Shown here piece by piece: positions 17,460-25,915 of a stretch of 64,000 bases of DNA. Origin of the DNA: Bosea sp. AS-1. Lineage in GTDB: Bacteria; Pseudomonadota; Alphaproteobacteria; Rhizobiales; Beijerinckiaceae. How positions within the stretch are numbered: the first letter of the stretch is position 1; every line of letters starts with the position of its first letter. Under the pieces are notes generated by a model. It had not been told where the DNA came from. It saw only the letters and a list, made by a program, of their open reading frames with translations, and did no database searches. The stretch covers positions 3,072,501 through 3,136,500 of the forward strand of contig NZ_CP022372.1 of NCBI RefSeq assembly GCF_002220095.1. Reading direction: 5' to 3'. The translations under genes and the position numbers were made by a program.

Positions 17460-17788
17460 GGCTTCTGCTCCGGTTCACAATAGATGGCGTAGAGGGCTTC
17501 GATCAGGCGAGCGGCCTTCTCCTCGCTCAGGCGGTAAAAGATCTGCTTTGCCTCGCGGCGCGTCGTGACCACCCCGGCCTCGCGCAATGCGCCGAGCTGC
17601 TGCGACAGCGTCGGCTGATGGATGCCGAGCCGCTCCTCGAGTTCGCCGACGGCGTATTCGCCCTCGGCGAGGGCGCAGGCGAGCCGAAGGCGAGCCGGAT
17701 GCGACAATGTCTTGAGCAAGGCGGCAACCTCGCCGGCGCGCGCCTCCATCTCAGCCGGCGGCATCGTGCGGGTCATTGCGGCGGCCAT
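17456..17788 (-). CDS. bigR: BigR/SqrR-type persulfide-sensing repressor
   Basis: A 110-residue ArsR-fold repressor. The recognition helix (IHQPTLSQQLGALREAGVV, then TRREAKQIFY) matches the BigR subgroup. Two cysteines, 38 and 104, occupy the positions that form a tetrasulfide or disulfide in BigR and SqrR when reactive sulfur is present, releasing DNA. Its ATG shares one base with the blh stop. It should repress its own operon through the AT-rich palindrome at 19108-19131. Confidence 0.88.
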   Translation of the reverse strand: MAAAMTRTMPPAEMEARAGEVAALLKTLSHPARLRLACALAEGEYAVGELEERLGIHQPTLSQQLGALREAGVVTTRREAKQIFYRLSEEKAARLIEALYAIYCEPEQKP

Positions 17789-19092
17789 CACCACGCAGCC
17801 CCCGAGAGCGCATCGAGCGGAAATTTGAGATACCGCCTGCCATTGGCTTCGGGCTCCGGCAGCCGGCCGCCGCGGATGTTGACCTGTAGCGCATGCAGGA
17901 TCAGCTTCGGCATCGGCAGGGTGCGGTCGCGCGCTTCCCGCAGCGCGACGAAGCGCTCCTCCGTCATATCGACGAGGTGCGGATTTGCACGCTTCTGCTC
18001 GCCCACGGTGCTCTCCCATCTGGCGGCGCGCCCACCTGGCTCGTAATCGTGCCCGGTGAACAGGCGCGTATCGTCCGGCAAGGCGAGGATTGCCTGGATC
18101 GACGCCCACAGGGCCCTGGCGCTACCGCCCGGAAAATCCGCGCGTGCCGTGCCGGAATCCGGCATGAAGATCGTATCGTGCACGAATGCCGCGTCGCCGA
18201 TCACATAGGTTACGGAGGCAAGGGTATGGCCGGGCGAGAACATCACGCGACCCGTGAGCTCACCAATCCTGAAGCTGTCGCCCTCGTCGAACAGCCGGTC
18301 CCATTGCGAGCCATCGGTCGCCAGCTCTGGCCAGTTGTAGAGGCTTTGCCAGAGCTTCTGGACATCCGTGACGCGCGCGCCAATGGCCGTCGGGGCGCCT
18401 GTCTTCTGCTTGAGATAGTGCGCAGCCGAGAAGTGGTCAGCATGGGGATGGGTATCCAGAATCCACTCGACGGTGAGACCCTCGCGCGCCACGTAGGCGA
18501 GAATCTCGTCGGCCTGATGCGTAGCGGTCGCCCCGGACTTCTCATCGAACTCATAGACCGGGTCGATGATCGCGCAGCGCCTCGTCTTCGGGTCGGTCAC
18601 GACATATTGGATGCTGCCGGAGCGCGGCTCGTAGAAGCCCCTCACCTGCGGCGCCCGGGCCGCATTCCAGGCAAGCCACTGCGCCGCGCCCGAGAGATCG
18701 AAACCGCGCTCGCGACCGAAGGCCTCGACCTCGCCGGGCTTCATCCGCCCTGCCAGCACCTCGCCCAGCACGTGCAGCGTCAATGATCGCGTGCCGCTGC
18801 GGCAGTGGGCGTAGACACGCCCCTTGGACCCCGACACCGCTTCCTGGAAGGCGCGGATATCGGCTTCGGTGATCGTCGTCGCCGTCACTGGAATGAAGCG
18901 ATAGGCAAGGCCCGACCGCTCGAGAATTGCCTTCTCGGCAGTGCTGCTGGGCTGTCCAGATTCCTCTCCGTCCGGCCGGTTGTTGATAATGGTGGCGAAG
19001 CCGGTAGCCGCCAGCGTGGCGAGCGCCTCCTGCCTCGGCTGACTAGCGACCGTCAGCCGATCGTCGATCTTCACGGCAGTCATCGTGAGCAT
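17788..19092 (-). CDS. blh: Blh: sulfurtransferase-like domain fused to persulfide dioxygenase
   Basis: A 434-residue protein with an N-terminal DUF442 phosphatase-like/sulfurtransferase domain (active loop AHCRSGTRS, Cys97) and an ETHE1-type metallo-beta-lactamase domain (THPHADH near 214-220, FSPGHTLASV, FTGHDY). It oxidises glutathione persulfide to sulfite, detoxifying sulfide. ATG 19092 is used; ATG 19083 is three codons in and equally possible. It is the first gene of the operon, and its sulfite product fits the exporter at its end. Confidence 0.92.
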   Translation of the reverse strand: MLTMTAVKIDDRLTVASQPRQEALATLAATGFATIINNRPDGEESGQPSSTAEKAILERSGLAYRFIPVTATTITEADIRAFQEAVSGSKGRVYAHCRSGTRSLTLHVLGEVLAGRMKPGEVEAFGRERGFDLSGAAQWLAWNAARAPQVRGFYEPRSGSIQYVVTDPKTRRCAIIDPVYEFDEKSGATATHQADEILAYVAREGLTVEWILDTHPHADHFSAAHYLKQKTGAPTAIGARVTDVQKLWQSLYNWPELATDGSQWDRLFDEGDSFRIGELTGRVMFSPGHTLASVTYVIGDAAFVHDTIFMPDSGTARADFPGGSARALWASIQAILALPDDTRLFTGHDYEPGGRAARWESTVGEQKRANPHLVDMTEERFVALREARDRTLPMPKLILHALQVNIRGGRLPEPEANGRRYLKFPLDALSGAAW

Positions 19093-19107
19093 CCACTCGA
19101 TCAGAAA

Positions 19108-19131
19108 ACATTATACGATTACATATAATGT
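19108..19131. promoter_or_regulatory. AT-rich palindrome, probable BigR operator
   Basis: ACATTATA and TATAATGT form a perfect 8-bp inverted repeat with an 8-base spacer, 15 bases before the blh start. BigR is known to bind AT-rich palindromes at this position in related operons. Confidence 0.7.
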
Positions 19132-19306
19132 ATATCGACGAAATACAAGCCCACCACCGGTCGAGCCGTCTGATAGCGTTCCAGCCGCTGAATCTGCGGC
19201 GGCGGATTGGTCCGAAAGCCACTCTGCGCGGACGTCGAGGTGGCCTTTTCACCACCAGAGTTCCCATAACGGGCTCGCATCAGAGAGCATTTTTCGCGGC
19301 GCTAGT

Positions 19307-19320
19307 TTGATACAACGCAA
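19307..19320 (+). promoter_or_regulatory. FNR/FixK-type site
   Basis: TTGATACAACGCAA, ending 52 bases before the USP start at 19373. Nearly identical to the site at 46088-46101. Confidence 0.6.
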
Positions 19321-19372
19321 GGACCGCGTCGCGCCCGTGCAGATCATGATAGCGAAGACCAGGGAGGCGATC

Positions 19373-20215
19373 ATGATCGACGGCGTGAAGAATGTACTGG
19401 TGACGATCCCGCAAGAAGGCCGGGACGAAGACGCGTCGGCGTTTGGCTACGGGCTCTCGCTCGCCCGTCGAGCGGACGCCCATCTCACGGTCCAGGCACC
19501 TGCTGGCCGGTTCCACATTCCCTACACGGCACTCAACGCCTTCGCTCAAAAGATCGTTTCAGCGGAAAACCGGCGTATCGCTGCCTTGGCGGAACACTTC
19601 GCGGATGTAGCAAAGGCGGAAGCGGATTTTGCCGGAGTGGTCTGTACGGTCGAAAGCCCGCAACTTTATTATCAGGACCTACTCAACCGTTTCGTCGCGC
19701 AGGCGCGTGTTCACGATATCGCCATTCTTAATGCTGAACCGGCGGCAACTGAGATGTATTGGGATCTGATTGAAGTTTGCCTCTTCGGCAGCGGGCGCCC
19801 AGTGCTTGTAGTCCCTCCCGGTCGAACTGATTTCGCCTGTGAGCGGATCATCATTGCTTGGGACGGAAGCGCTAACGCTTCAAGGGCCGTTGCTGACGCC
19901 ATGCCTTTGCTGAAGTCAGCGAAGACTGTCGCGATCGTCTCGGTCATGGGTGAGAAGGATCTCTCAACGTCAGTCCCGGGAACTGACCTCGCACCGCATC
20001 TGGCGCGTCACGGAATAGACGTAACGGTGTCCGATACCACGGTCGGGCTGAAGGAGACGGTCGCGGACGCCATTCAACGCGAGGCTGTCGGGTTCAGGGC
20101 ATCGATGATTGTCTGTGGAGCCTTCCGCCACTCACGACTGCGGCAATGGATCCTCGGAGGGGTCACGCGATCGCTGCTTGAATCATGCTCGCTGCCGCTC
20201 GTGATGTCGCACTGA
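19373..20215 (+). CDS. Tandem universal stress protein
   Basis: 280 residues made of two USP domains (about 1-145 and 150-280). ATG 19373 follows GGGAGG at good spacing; the open frame extends upstream but without such a site. The C-terminal nucleotide motif reads GAFRHSRLRQWILGGVT; the second conserved Gly of G-x2-G-x9-G is Arg, so ATP binding by this copy may be weakened, unlike the USPs at 25916 and 46204. It ends in LPLVMSH, the same ending style as its paralogues. An FNR/FixK-type site precedes it. Confidence 0.9.
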   Translation: MIDGVKNVLVTIPQEGRDEDASAFGYGLSLARRADAHLTVQAPAGRFHIPYTALNAFAQKIVSAENRRIAALAEHFADVAKAEADFAGVVCTVESPQLYYQDLLNRFVAQARVHDIAILNAEPAATEMYWDLIEVCLFGSGRPVLVVPPGRTDFACERIIIAWDGSANASRAVADAMPLLKSAKTVAIVSVMGEKDLSTSVPGTDLAPHLARHGIDVTVSDTTVGLKETVADAIQREAVGFRASMIVCGAFRHSRLRQWILGGVTRSLLESCSLPLVMSH

Positions 20216-20506
20216 GGAAGACCCCACGAACATGCGCTGCCGTCACCCTATGACGCGGCTCCATGAGTGGCAGGCCGTGGCAATTTCCGGGAACGATGCT
20301 GGGATGCTGGCTCTTCGCGTGCCCTAGACGCCTGATTCTGAAGACAGGACGCTCAATCTCGTGCGTGTAGGCAGCCCCCCCGCATGCCGACTCTCGCGAA
20401 AGGGAGACCGGATCATCCGGAAGAGGATCGTTAAGCTGCGGCGACGATTGAGGCCTGCCCTCACGCCCTCCCAACCGCCACGCAAGGCGATCAAGATGAG
20501 GGCCAT
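20216..20506. other. Intergenic region after the first USP
   Basis: About 290 bases to the FixK-type site. I see no coding frame with a plausible start and no clear hairpin. Confidence 0.5.
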
Positions 20507-20520
20507 TTGAGGCATATCAA
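20507..20520 (+). promoter_or_regulatory. FNR/FixK-type site
   Basis: TTGAGGCATATCAA, ending 55 bases before the small membrane protein at 20576. Confidence 0.65.
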
Positions 20521-20575
20521 GGAAAGCGCCAGCGCAAGGCCGATTGTCATCCAATGGTTACGAGGAGGATGCGCC

Positions 20576-20875
20576 ATGGCCAATCACGCTTTAACCAGCA
20601 CGACTGGGCAGCAACGGTCTGTCAGCATTAACGCCGTCGGGCTTTCGGTCGCCCTTTTGTTCGGCGGAGTGCATGTGGTGTGGGCACTGCTTGTCGCGAG
20701 TGGTTTGGCCCAGACCCTCCTGAATTTCGTGTTCTGGCTGCATTTCATCCGACCAGGCTGGGTCGTCGATAGCTTCGAGTTTGGCAGAGCCGCCGGGCTA
20801 GTCGCGATGACAAGTGCTATCGGTTATGCAGTTGGTGCAATCTTCGCAGTCATCTGGGCCAGCCTGCATCGCTGA
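20576..20875 (+). CDS. Small membrane protein, 99 aa, unknown
   Basis: Unrecognised. ATG 20576 is preceded by GAGGAGG. Three hydrophobic segments are visible at about 18-40, 45-60 and 70-95 (the last AAGLVAMTSAIGYAVGAIFAVIWASL), with aromatic residues (FVFWLHFIRPGW) in the middle one. There is no cysteine or histidine cluster that would suggest a cofactor. A FixK-type site at typical promoter spacing suggests induction when oxygen is scarce. Downstream is a decayed YeeE fragment, not an operon partner. Confidence 0.7.
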   Translation: MANHALTSTTGQQRSVSINAVGLSVALLFGGVHVVWALLVASGLAQTLLNFVFWLHFIRPGWVVDSFEFGRAAGLVAMTSAIGYAVGAIFAVIWASLHR

Positions 20876-21119
20876 TCTCATTGACACGCCGCGTATCAAG
20901 CTGACCCCGGCTGAGCCGCCTTCACGCTGAAAGCCATCTGGTTGATCATCGGCTGGCTGAGAGCAACCTTGCTGGGCTGCAATTACGGCTTCATTTCAAC
21001 GGCGAGCGTTGGTCGGCGCGGCATCCGCAGGAATTCCGAAGCCCAAGCCATGAAGTCAGGCTGAAGCTCGTCGCCGCGAGATCGCCCGGGTCGAAGCGCT
21101 CGATTGCGGCCACTGAGGA
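20876..21119. other. Region without an intact gene
   Basis: Follows the small membrane protein. No readable frame with a ribosome-binding site is seen. The sequence leads into the degraded DUF6691 fragment and may be debris of the same lost operon. Confidence 0.4.
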
Positions 21120-21322
21120 TCGACGGACGGCTCGTCGCCGGCTTGGTTATGTTCGGAGTCGGTTGGGGCCTGGCAGGATTCTGCCCCGGCTCGGCCGTCT
21201 CGGCACTGTCGCTGGGATTGGTGCCAGTCTTCCTTTTCGTCGTGGCGATGGCAACCGGGATGCCCCTGCAACGACCGTATCATCGCTCCGCGGCCGTCGG
21301 CCGGGCATTGAGGTCGAGATAA
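21120..21322 (+). pseudogene. Degraded C-terminus of a YeeE/DUF6691 transporter
   Basis: Reads GRLVAGLVMFGVGWGLAGF then CPGSAVSALSLGLVPVFLF, closely matching residues about 85-140 of the intact gene at 16612-17055. There is no start or N-terminal part, and near 21265 the homology moves to another frame (NDRIIAP against HDRVIAG in the intact gene), so a frameshift is present as well as 5' loss. It is the leftover of a second sulfur-transport gene. Confidence 0.75.
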
Positions 21323-21357
21323 AAAGTGTCCTCAATTGCGCATCTCGAAGAGGGTCC

Positions 21358-23220
21358 ATGCCTGAGATCGCTATCCATCTGACCCTGCTCGCAGTCGCGT
21401 TCACCGGCACCATCGCGGGGCTCGTCGTCAGCTATCTCGATTGGACGGTGTCAGGAAATCTCATCTGGAGCGCGGCCACCATTCCCGTCGCCGCGGCGCT
21501 CGCCATTTCGATCCTCCGTGACCTGTTGATCGGACGCGTCGGGGTGGACGCCATTGCGCTCGTGGCCATGGTCGCGTCCATCGCCATGGGACAGCCCCTG
21601 GCAGGAACCGTGGTCGCCATGATGTATTCGGGCGGGAACCTGCTGGAGGATTACGCGCGGGGCAAGGCGGAGCGGGAACTCCGTTCGCTACGGGATCGCA
21701 GCCCGCGGATCGCCCATCGTCGGGAAGCGAATGGGCTTGTCGATATCGCCGCGGAGGAGGTCCGTCCCGGAGACGAGCTCCTGGTTCGTGCCGGCGAATT
21801 GCTGCCTGTCGATGGCGAACTGCTTGATGCACGGGCCAAGCTGGACGAGTCCGCCGTGACCGGCGAACCTCTGCCTGAAACCAGATCGAAGGGCGACCTG
21901 CTGCGCAGCGGCACGGTGAATGCGGGCGAAGCCTTTCGCTATCGCGCCGCCGCCGCCGCTCGAGAGAGCACCTATGCCGGCATCGTCCGCATGGTCGAAG
22001 CGGCGCAAACCGCGAAGGCGCCCTTCATCCGCATGGCCGACCGCTTTGCGCTGCTCCTGCTGCCGGCGACCCTGCTCGTCGCCGGGCTGGCCTGGTGGCT
22101 GTCCGGCGAGCCGATCCGGGCCCTCGCCGTCCTGGTCGTCGCCACCCCCTGCCCTCTCATCCTGGCGGCGCCGGTCGCCTTCATCGGCGGAGTCTCGCGC
22201 GCTGCCCGTTCAGGCATCCTGATCAAGGGCAGTTCCGCCATCGAAGCGCTCGGGCGCACGCGCACGGCCATCTTCGACAAGACGGGAACCTTGACCGAGG
22301 GTGGTGCGCGGCTGATCGCCCTGCACACTGCTCCCGATTTCGAGGCAGACGAGATCCTGTGGCTCGTGGCCTCGCTTGAGCAGGCCTCCCATCACGTGCT
22401 GGCCGAGACGCTGGTCGGGCTCGCACACCGGAGGGGACTTTCTCTCTCGCACCCCTCCAATGTCCGCGAATATCGAGGTTCGGGCCTCGAAGGAACCGTG
22501 GACGGCCGCCATCTCCGGGCGGGCTCCCGAAACCTCGTGCTTGGAGAGGCTCCGCTTCCGGACTGGATTCCATCACTCGGAGAAGGGCTCGGATCTCACG
22601 GTGCCCTCACCATTTTTGTGACGGTCGAGGGAAGGGCTGTCGCCCTGCTGATCATGGCGGATGCCGTCCGCCCCGACGCGACCGAGACACTGAGACGTCT
22701 GCGCGAGATCGGCGTCGACCGGATTCTGATGGTAACGGGCGACGATACCGAAACGGCCGCAGCGGTCGCAGCTCAGCTTCCCATCGACGAGTTTCAGGCG
22801 AATTGCAGTCCCGCCGAAAAGGTCGCTGCCATCACCGCTGAAAAAGCTCGTCAGCCTACGATGATGGTGGGCGACGGCCTCAATGACGCCCCTGCCCTCG
22901 CGGCGGCCGATATCGGCGTAGCGATGGGCGCGAGAGGGGCAACCGCCTCGTCAGAGGCAGCCGACGTGGTTATCCTCGTCGACAAGGTCGAACGGGTGGC
23001 AGAAGCCGTCGCGATCGCACAAAGGACCCACGAGATCGCCCGGCAGAGCATCGTCGTGGGTCTCGGCCTGTCCGGCATCGCCATGGTTTTCGCCGGCTTC
23101 GGGTTTATCCCTCCTGTGGCGGGGGCCCTTCTCCAGGAGGGCATCGATATCGCGGTCATTCTCAACGCACTGCGCACGCTCGTTGCGGAACCCGAACGAT
23201 CCGGCTCCCGGGAGCGATGA
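21358..23220 (+). CDS. Heavy-metal P1B-type ATPase without N-terminal metal domain
   Basis: A 620-residue metal efflux pump. ATG 21358 follows AGAGGG. Motifs: TGE (168-170), intramembrane TPCPL (263-267), phosphorylated Asp307 in DKTGT, and GDGLNDAPA. The intramembrane motif is TPC rather than the CPC of copper pumps or SPC of cobalt/zinc pumps. The usual SEHPLA motif reads SHHVLA. No N-terminal CxxC domain is present and the protein is shorter than most CopA/ZntA. The metal cannot be assigned. It stands alone between the YeeE remnant and a convergent Nramp-like gene. Confidence 0.9.
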   Translation: MPEIAIHLTLLAVAFTGTIAGLVVSYLDWTVSGNLIWSAATIPVAAALAISILRDLLIGRVGVDAIALVAMVASIAMGQPLAGTVVAMMYSGGNLLEDYARGKAERELRSLRDRSPRIAHRREANGLVDIAAEEVRPGDELLVRAGELLPVDGELLDARAKLDESAVTGEPLPETRSKGDLLRSGTVNAGEAFRYRAAAAARESTYAGIVRMVEAAQTAKAPFIRMADRFALLLLPATLLVAGLAWWLSGEPIRALAVLVVATPCPLILAAPVAFIGGVSRAARSGILIKGSSAIEALGRTRTAIFDKTGTLTEGGARLIALHTAPDFEADEILWLVASLEQASHHVLAETLVGLAHRRGLSLSHPSNVREYRGSGLEGTVDGRHLRAGSRNLVLGEAPLPDWIPSLGEGLGSHGALTIFVTVEGRAVALLIMADAVRPDATETLRRLREIGVDRILMVTGDDTETAAAVAAQLPIDEFQANCSPAEKVAAITAEKARQPTMMVGDGLNDAPALAAADIGVAMGARGATASSEAADVVILVDKVERVAEAVAIAQRTHEIARQSIVVGLGLSGIAMVFAGFGFIPPVAGALLQEGIDIAVILNALRTLVAEPERSGSRER

Positions 23221-23277
23221 ACACCGTCCCGATGGCCCTCGATCTCAACGCCCCATCGATCCGGCGATCGCTCCGGA

Positions 23278-24591
23278 CTAGCCGGGAAGCAGCATTCCCA
23301 ATGCAGCGACCGCCATGATGGCGGTCGCTATCCAGCCAATGACGACGACCGATCTGGGGACTGTGAACTCGCCCATGACTGTCTTGCTGGATGCCAGCAG
23401 GATGACCACGATCATCAGCGGCACGGCCACGACCCCGTTGATCACCGCACTCCAGAACAAGGCCTTCATCGGGCTGATGGGGGAATACTGAATGACCATT
23501 CCGGCCAGAACGCTGACTGCGATCACGCCATAGAAGCCTCGGGCGTCCGTTGCCTTGAGTTCGAGCCCTTCCTTCCAGTTCATCGTTTCCGCGAGCGCAT
23601 AGGCTCCGGACCCGGCCAGGACCGGTACGCCGATCAGGCCGACGCCCAGAATGCCGAGAGCAAAGATGAAGAAGGCGAAATCACCGGCGAGCGGCTTCAG
23701 GGCGCTCGCAGCCTCCGCCGCCGTGTTGATGTCGGTGATGCCGGCAACGTTGAGCGTCACCGCCGTCGCCAGGATGATGAGATAGGCCGTGACGTTGGAA
23801 TAGAACATGCCCGTCCAGGTATCCCAGCGGATCCGGCGCAGTTCCGCCGAGGCTGTGGACTTGTTGCTGAGCAGCGGTCCGGCGCCCTGTTCGGCCTTCA
23901 TCTCCTCGACTTCCTCCGAGGCTTGCCAGAAAAAGAGATAGGGGCTGATCGTCGTGCCGAAGACACCGGTCACCACCGCCGCAGCATTGGCATCGAAGGT
24001 AAAGCGCGGCCAGAAAGTGCGCAGCGCAACCTGCCCCCAGGGAACGTGCACGGTGAACAGGACGGCCGCATAGGCAAGCAGGGAGAGTGTCAGCCATTTC
24101 AGGAAAACGACGTAGCGATGGTACGGAACCAAAACCTGCAAGAATAAGGTTCCGAGGACGAACAGAACGGTCATGATGTGTCGGTTCAGGCCGCTGACAA
24201 GTTCAGCGACCTCCCCCATCGCAGCAACATCGGCCGCGATATTCAGAACGTTGGCGACAAGGAGCATCGCCACCACGCCTCGGAGCACCAGGGGTGGGAA
24301 GGCCGACTTGATATTGGCGGCGAGGCCCTTTCCGGTAACCCGCCCGATCCGGGCGCACATCGACTGGATCGCAGCCATCAGCGGAAACGTGAGCGGCATC
24401 GTCCAAAGCATGTTGAGCCCGAACTGGGCTCCGGCTTGGGAATAGGTCGCGATACCGCTTGGATCGTCATCTGCAACCCCGGTGATCAGACCTGGCCCGA
24501 CGCGCGCCAGCGGATGTTGCTTCAAGCGAGCGCGAAACTCGCTGAGGGTGCCGGACGGAGCTGCCGAGTTGGCTTTCTCGGACGACAACAT
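23278..24591 (-). CDS. Nramp-family divalent-metal transporter, non-canonical
   Basis: A 437-residue protein with about 11 membrane helices. The metal-site helix TM1 has DDDPSGIATYSQAG (from residue 41) where classical Nramp has DPGN, and TM6 has TTISPYLFFWQASEEVEE where classical proteins have MPHN-like residues. These features match the Nramp-related group that includes magnesium/manganese-type carriers (NRMT-like) rather than MntH. It is divergent from hsp20, with a FixK-type site 62 bases from its start. Confidence 0.85.
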   Translation of the reverse strand: MLSSEKANSAAPSGTLSEFRARLKQHPLARVGPGLITGVADDDPSGIATYSQAGAQFGLNMLWTMPLTFPLMAAIQSMCARIGRVTGKGLAANIKSAFPPLVLRGVVAMLLVANVLNIAADVAAMGEVAELVSGLNRHIMTVLFVLGTLFLQVLVPYHRYVVFLKWLTLSLLAYAAVLFTVHVPWGQVALRTFWPRFTFDANAAAVVTGVFGTTISPYLFFWQASEEVEEMKAEQGAGPLLSNKSTASAELRRIRWDTWTGMFYSNVTAYLIILATAVTLNVAGITDINTAAEAASALKPLAGDFAFFIFALGILGVGLIGVPVLAGSGAYALAETMNWKEGLELKATDARGFYGVIAVSVLAGMVIQYSPISPMKALFWSAVINGVVAVPLMIVVILLASSKTVMGEFTVPRSVVVIGWIATAIMAVAALGMLLPG

Positions 24592-24653
24592 GAGAGTTGC
24601 ATCTCCAACTCGGGAAAGACGAAACAGTCTACCCCTCCGAAGTCAGAGCAATT

Positions 24654-24667
24654 TTGATTTCTCTCAA
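24654..24667. promoter_or_regulatory. FNR/FixK-type site
   Basis: TTGATTTCTCTCAA, 62 bases from the Nramp-like start (-) and 133 bases from the hsp20 start (+). Confidence 0.6.
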
Positions 24668-24800
24668 AGTGGCCAAGGTCAACGCGTGCTTGGATTAGGC
24701 ATCGCCCCGGCCAGCCGAGCGTCATTGCCGGGTGTCGATCAAGCAGCGCCGGCACGACGAACTACCGAGTGTCGTCGCGATCGTCTCACGGGAGGCCATC

Positions 24801-25334
24801 ATGGCAGATGCAGCGACTAAGCTTCCGATCAAGAGTGAAACGCGTGCGCCCTCTCCTCGCCGAGCCGAACCGGCGGGCATGGAAGGCTTTTGGAATGAGA
24901 TGGAGCGGCTGTTCGACAATTTCGGCTTTCGCTCGGGCCGACGTCCGTTCGCGGGTGCGCCTTCCTTCGACCTATCGCTGCCCCGTTTCGAGCGCTGGGG
25001 AAGCGTCCCCGCAGTCGACGTATCCAAGACGGACAAGCTCTACGAGATCTCGGCCGAGCTTCCGGGCATGGCCCCGGCTGACGTGCAGGTCAAACTATCG
25101 GAAGGCGTTCTGACGATCAGCGGCGAGAAAAAGAGCGAAAAGGAGCGCAAGGACGAGGATGCCTATGTCTCCGAGCGCCGCTACGGTTCCTTCGTCCGCT
25201 CGTTCCGCCTGCCTGACGACATCGCCGCCGACAAGATCGAAGCGAACTTCGCCAACGGCATCCTGACCATCAAGGTGCCGAGGCAGGCGAAGGCTCAGCC
25301 GAAGGAAGAGGTCATCCCCGTCAAGGCAGCCTGA
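24801..25334 (+). CDS. Small heat-shock protein Hsp20
   Basis: A 177-residue ATP-independent chaperone. ATG 24801 follows GGGAGG. The alpha-crystallin domain covers about 75-165: AVDVSKTDKLYEISAELPGM, GVLTISGEKKSE and the A-x-x-x-N-G-I-L-T-I hallmark (FANGILTIKVP). The N-terminal arm contains a WNEMERLFDNF motif typical of the class A group. It is first in a short run with the 25445 and USP genes. It holds unfolded proteins under stress. Confidence 0.94.
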   Translation: MADAATKLPIKSETRAPSPRRAEPAGMEGFWNEMERLFDNFGFRSGRRPFAGAPSFDLSLPRFERWGSVPAVDVSKTDKLYEISAELPGMAPADVQVKLSEGVLTISGEKKSEKERKDEDAYVSERRYGSFVRSFRLPDDIAADKIEANFANGILTIKVPRQAKAQPKEEVIPVKAA

Positions 25335-25444
25335 CGCCGTCAGCAGGACGCGGCAAGCGCTCGCATTCCCCGGAAGGGGTACGGGCGCTGGCCGCCAAGC
25401 CGGCGATCAGTGGGCACCTCCGTCATTGATGAGGAAGAAAGCCA

Positions 25445-25891
25445 ATGATGTATGTCGTAACACTTCATCTCGCGCGAACGCCCACCCACCCGGACGGACA
25501 CCCGGGCTGCGGGTATGAGATTCATGCACCGTTGGACACGAGACTTCATCTTGACCCCAAGGCCTGGCAGCGAAGCCGCGACAAGTGCCGCGTGCGACGC
25601 TTCTGGGTCGGTGAAGCCGATCGATACGGCTGGCTGATGCATCGAGCCGGCGGATCGGGGGGCGCAACCTGGTGCATCGACTACGACGATACCGGCTCTG
25701 CCGATGACGAACCCGGCTTCCGGTTAGACGGCCATCGTTTTGGTGCGGGCGATTATATCTCGATCAGGAATGCCGAGGATGGGGCTCTGCTGCCCTTCCG
25801 GGTTGCCTCGTTGAAGCTGAAATCGCCCCGCACGCGGGTGAAGCAGCGAATCCTTGGCTCCTCCTCCGCTCTGAACCGCCGCTCGGCGTAA
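25445..25891 (+). CDS. Hypothetical protein, paralogue of the 30549 product
   Basis: 148 residues, unrecognised. It shares a pattern with the protein at 30549: LxLAR near the start, GYE, then CRVRRFWVGEADRYG, a Trp/Tyr pair, PGFRLDGHRF and GDYISIRNAEDGALLPF. The common core is about 110 residues, rich in beta-strand-like alternation, with no membrane segment. The basic C-terminal extension (KLKSPRTRVKQRILGSS) is unique to this copy. It lies between hsp20 and a USP, 24 bases before the latter, implying co-expression in stress. Confidence 0.75.
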   Translation: MMYVVTLHLARTPTHPDGHPGCGYEIHAPLDTRLHLDPKAWQRSRDKCRVRRFWVGEADRYGWLMHRAGGSGGATWCIDYDDTGSADDEPGFRLDGHRFGAGDYISIRNAEDGALLPFRVASLKLKSPRTRVKQRILGSSSALNRRSA

Positions 25892-25915
25892 TTCTGGCAC
25901 TCGAAAGGCCCTGCG

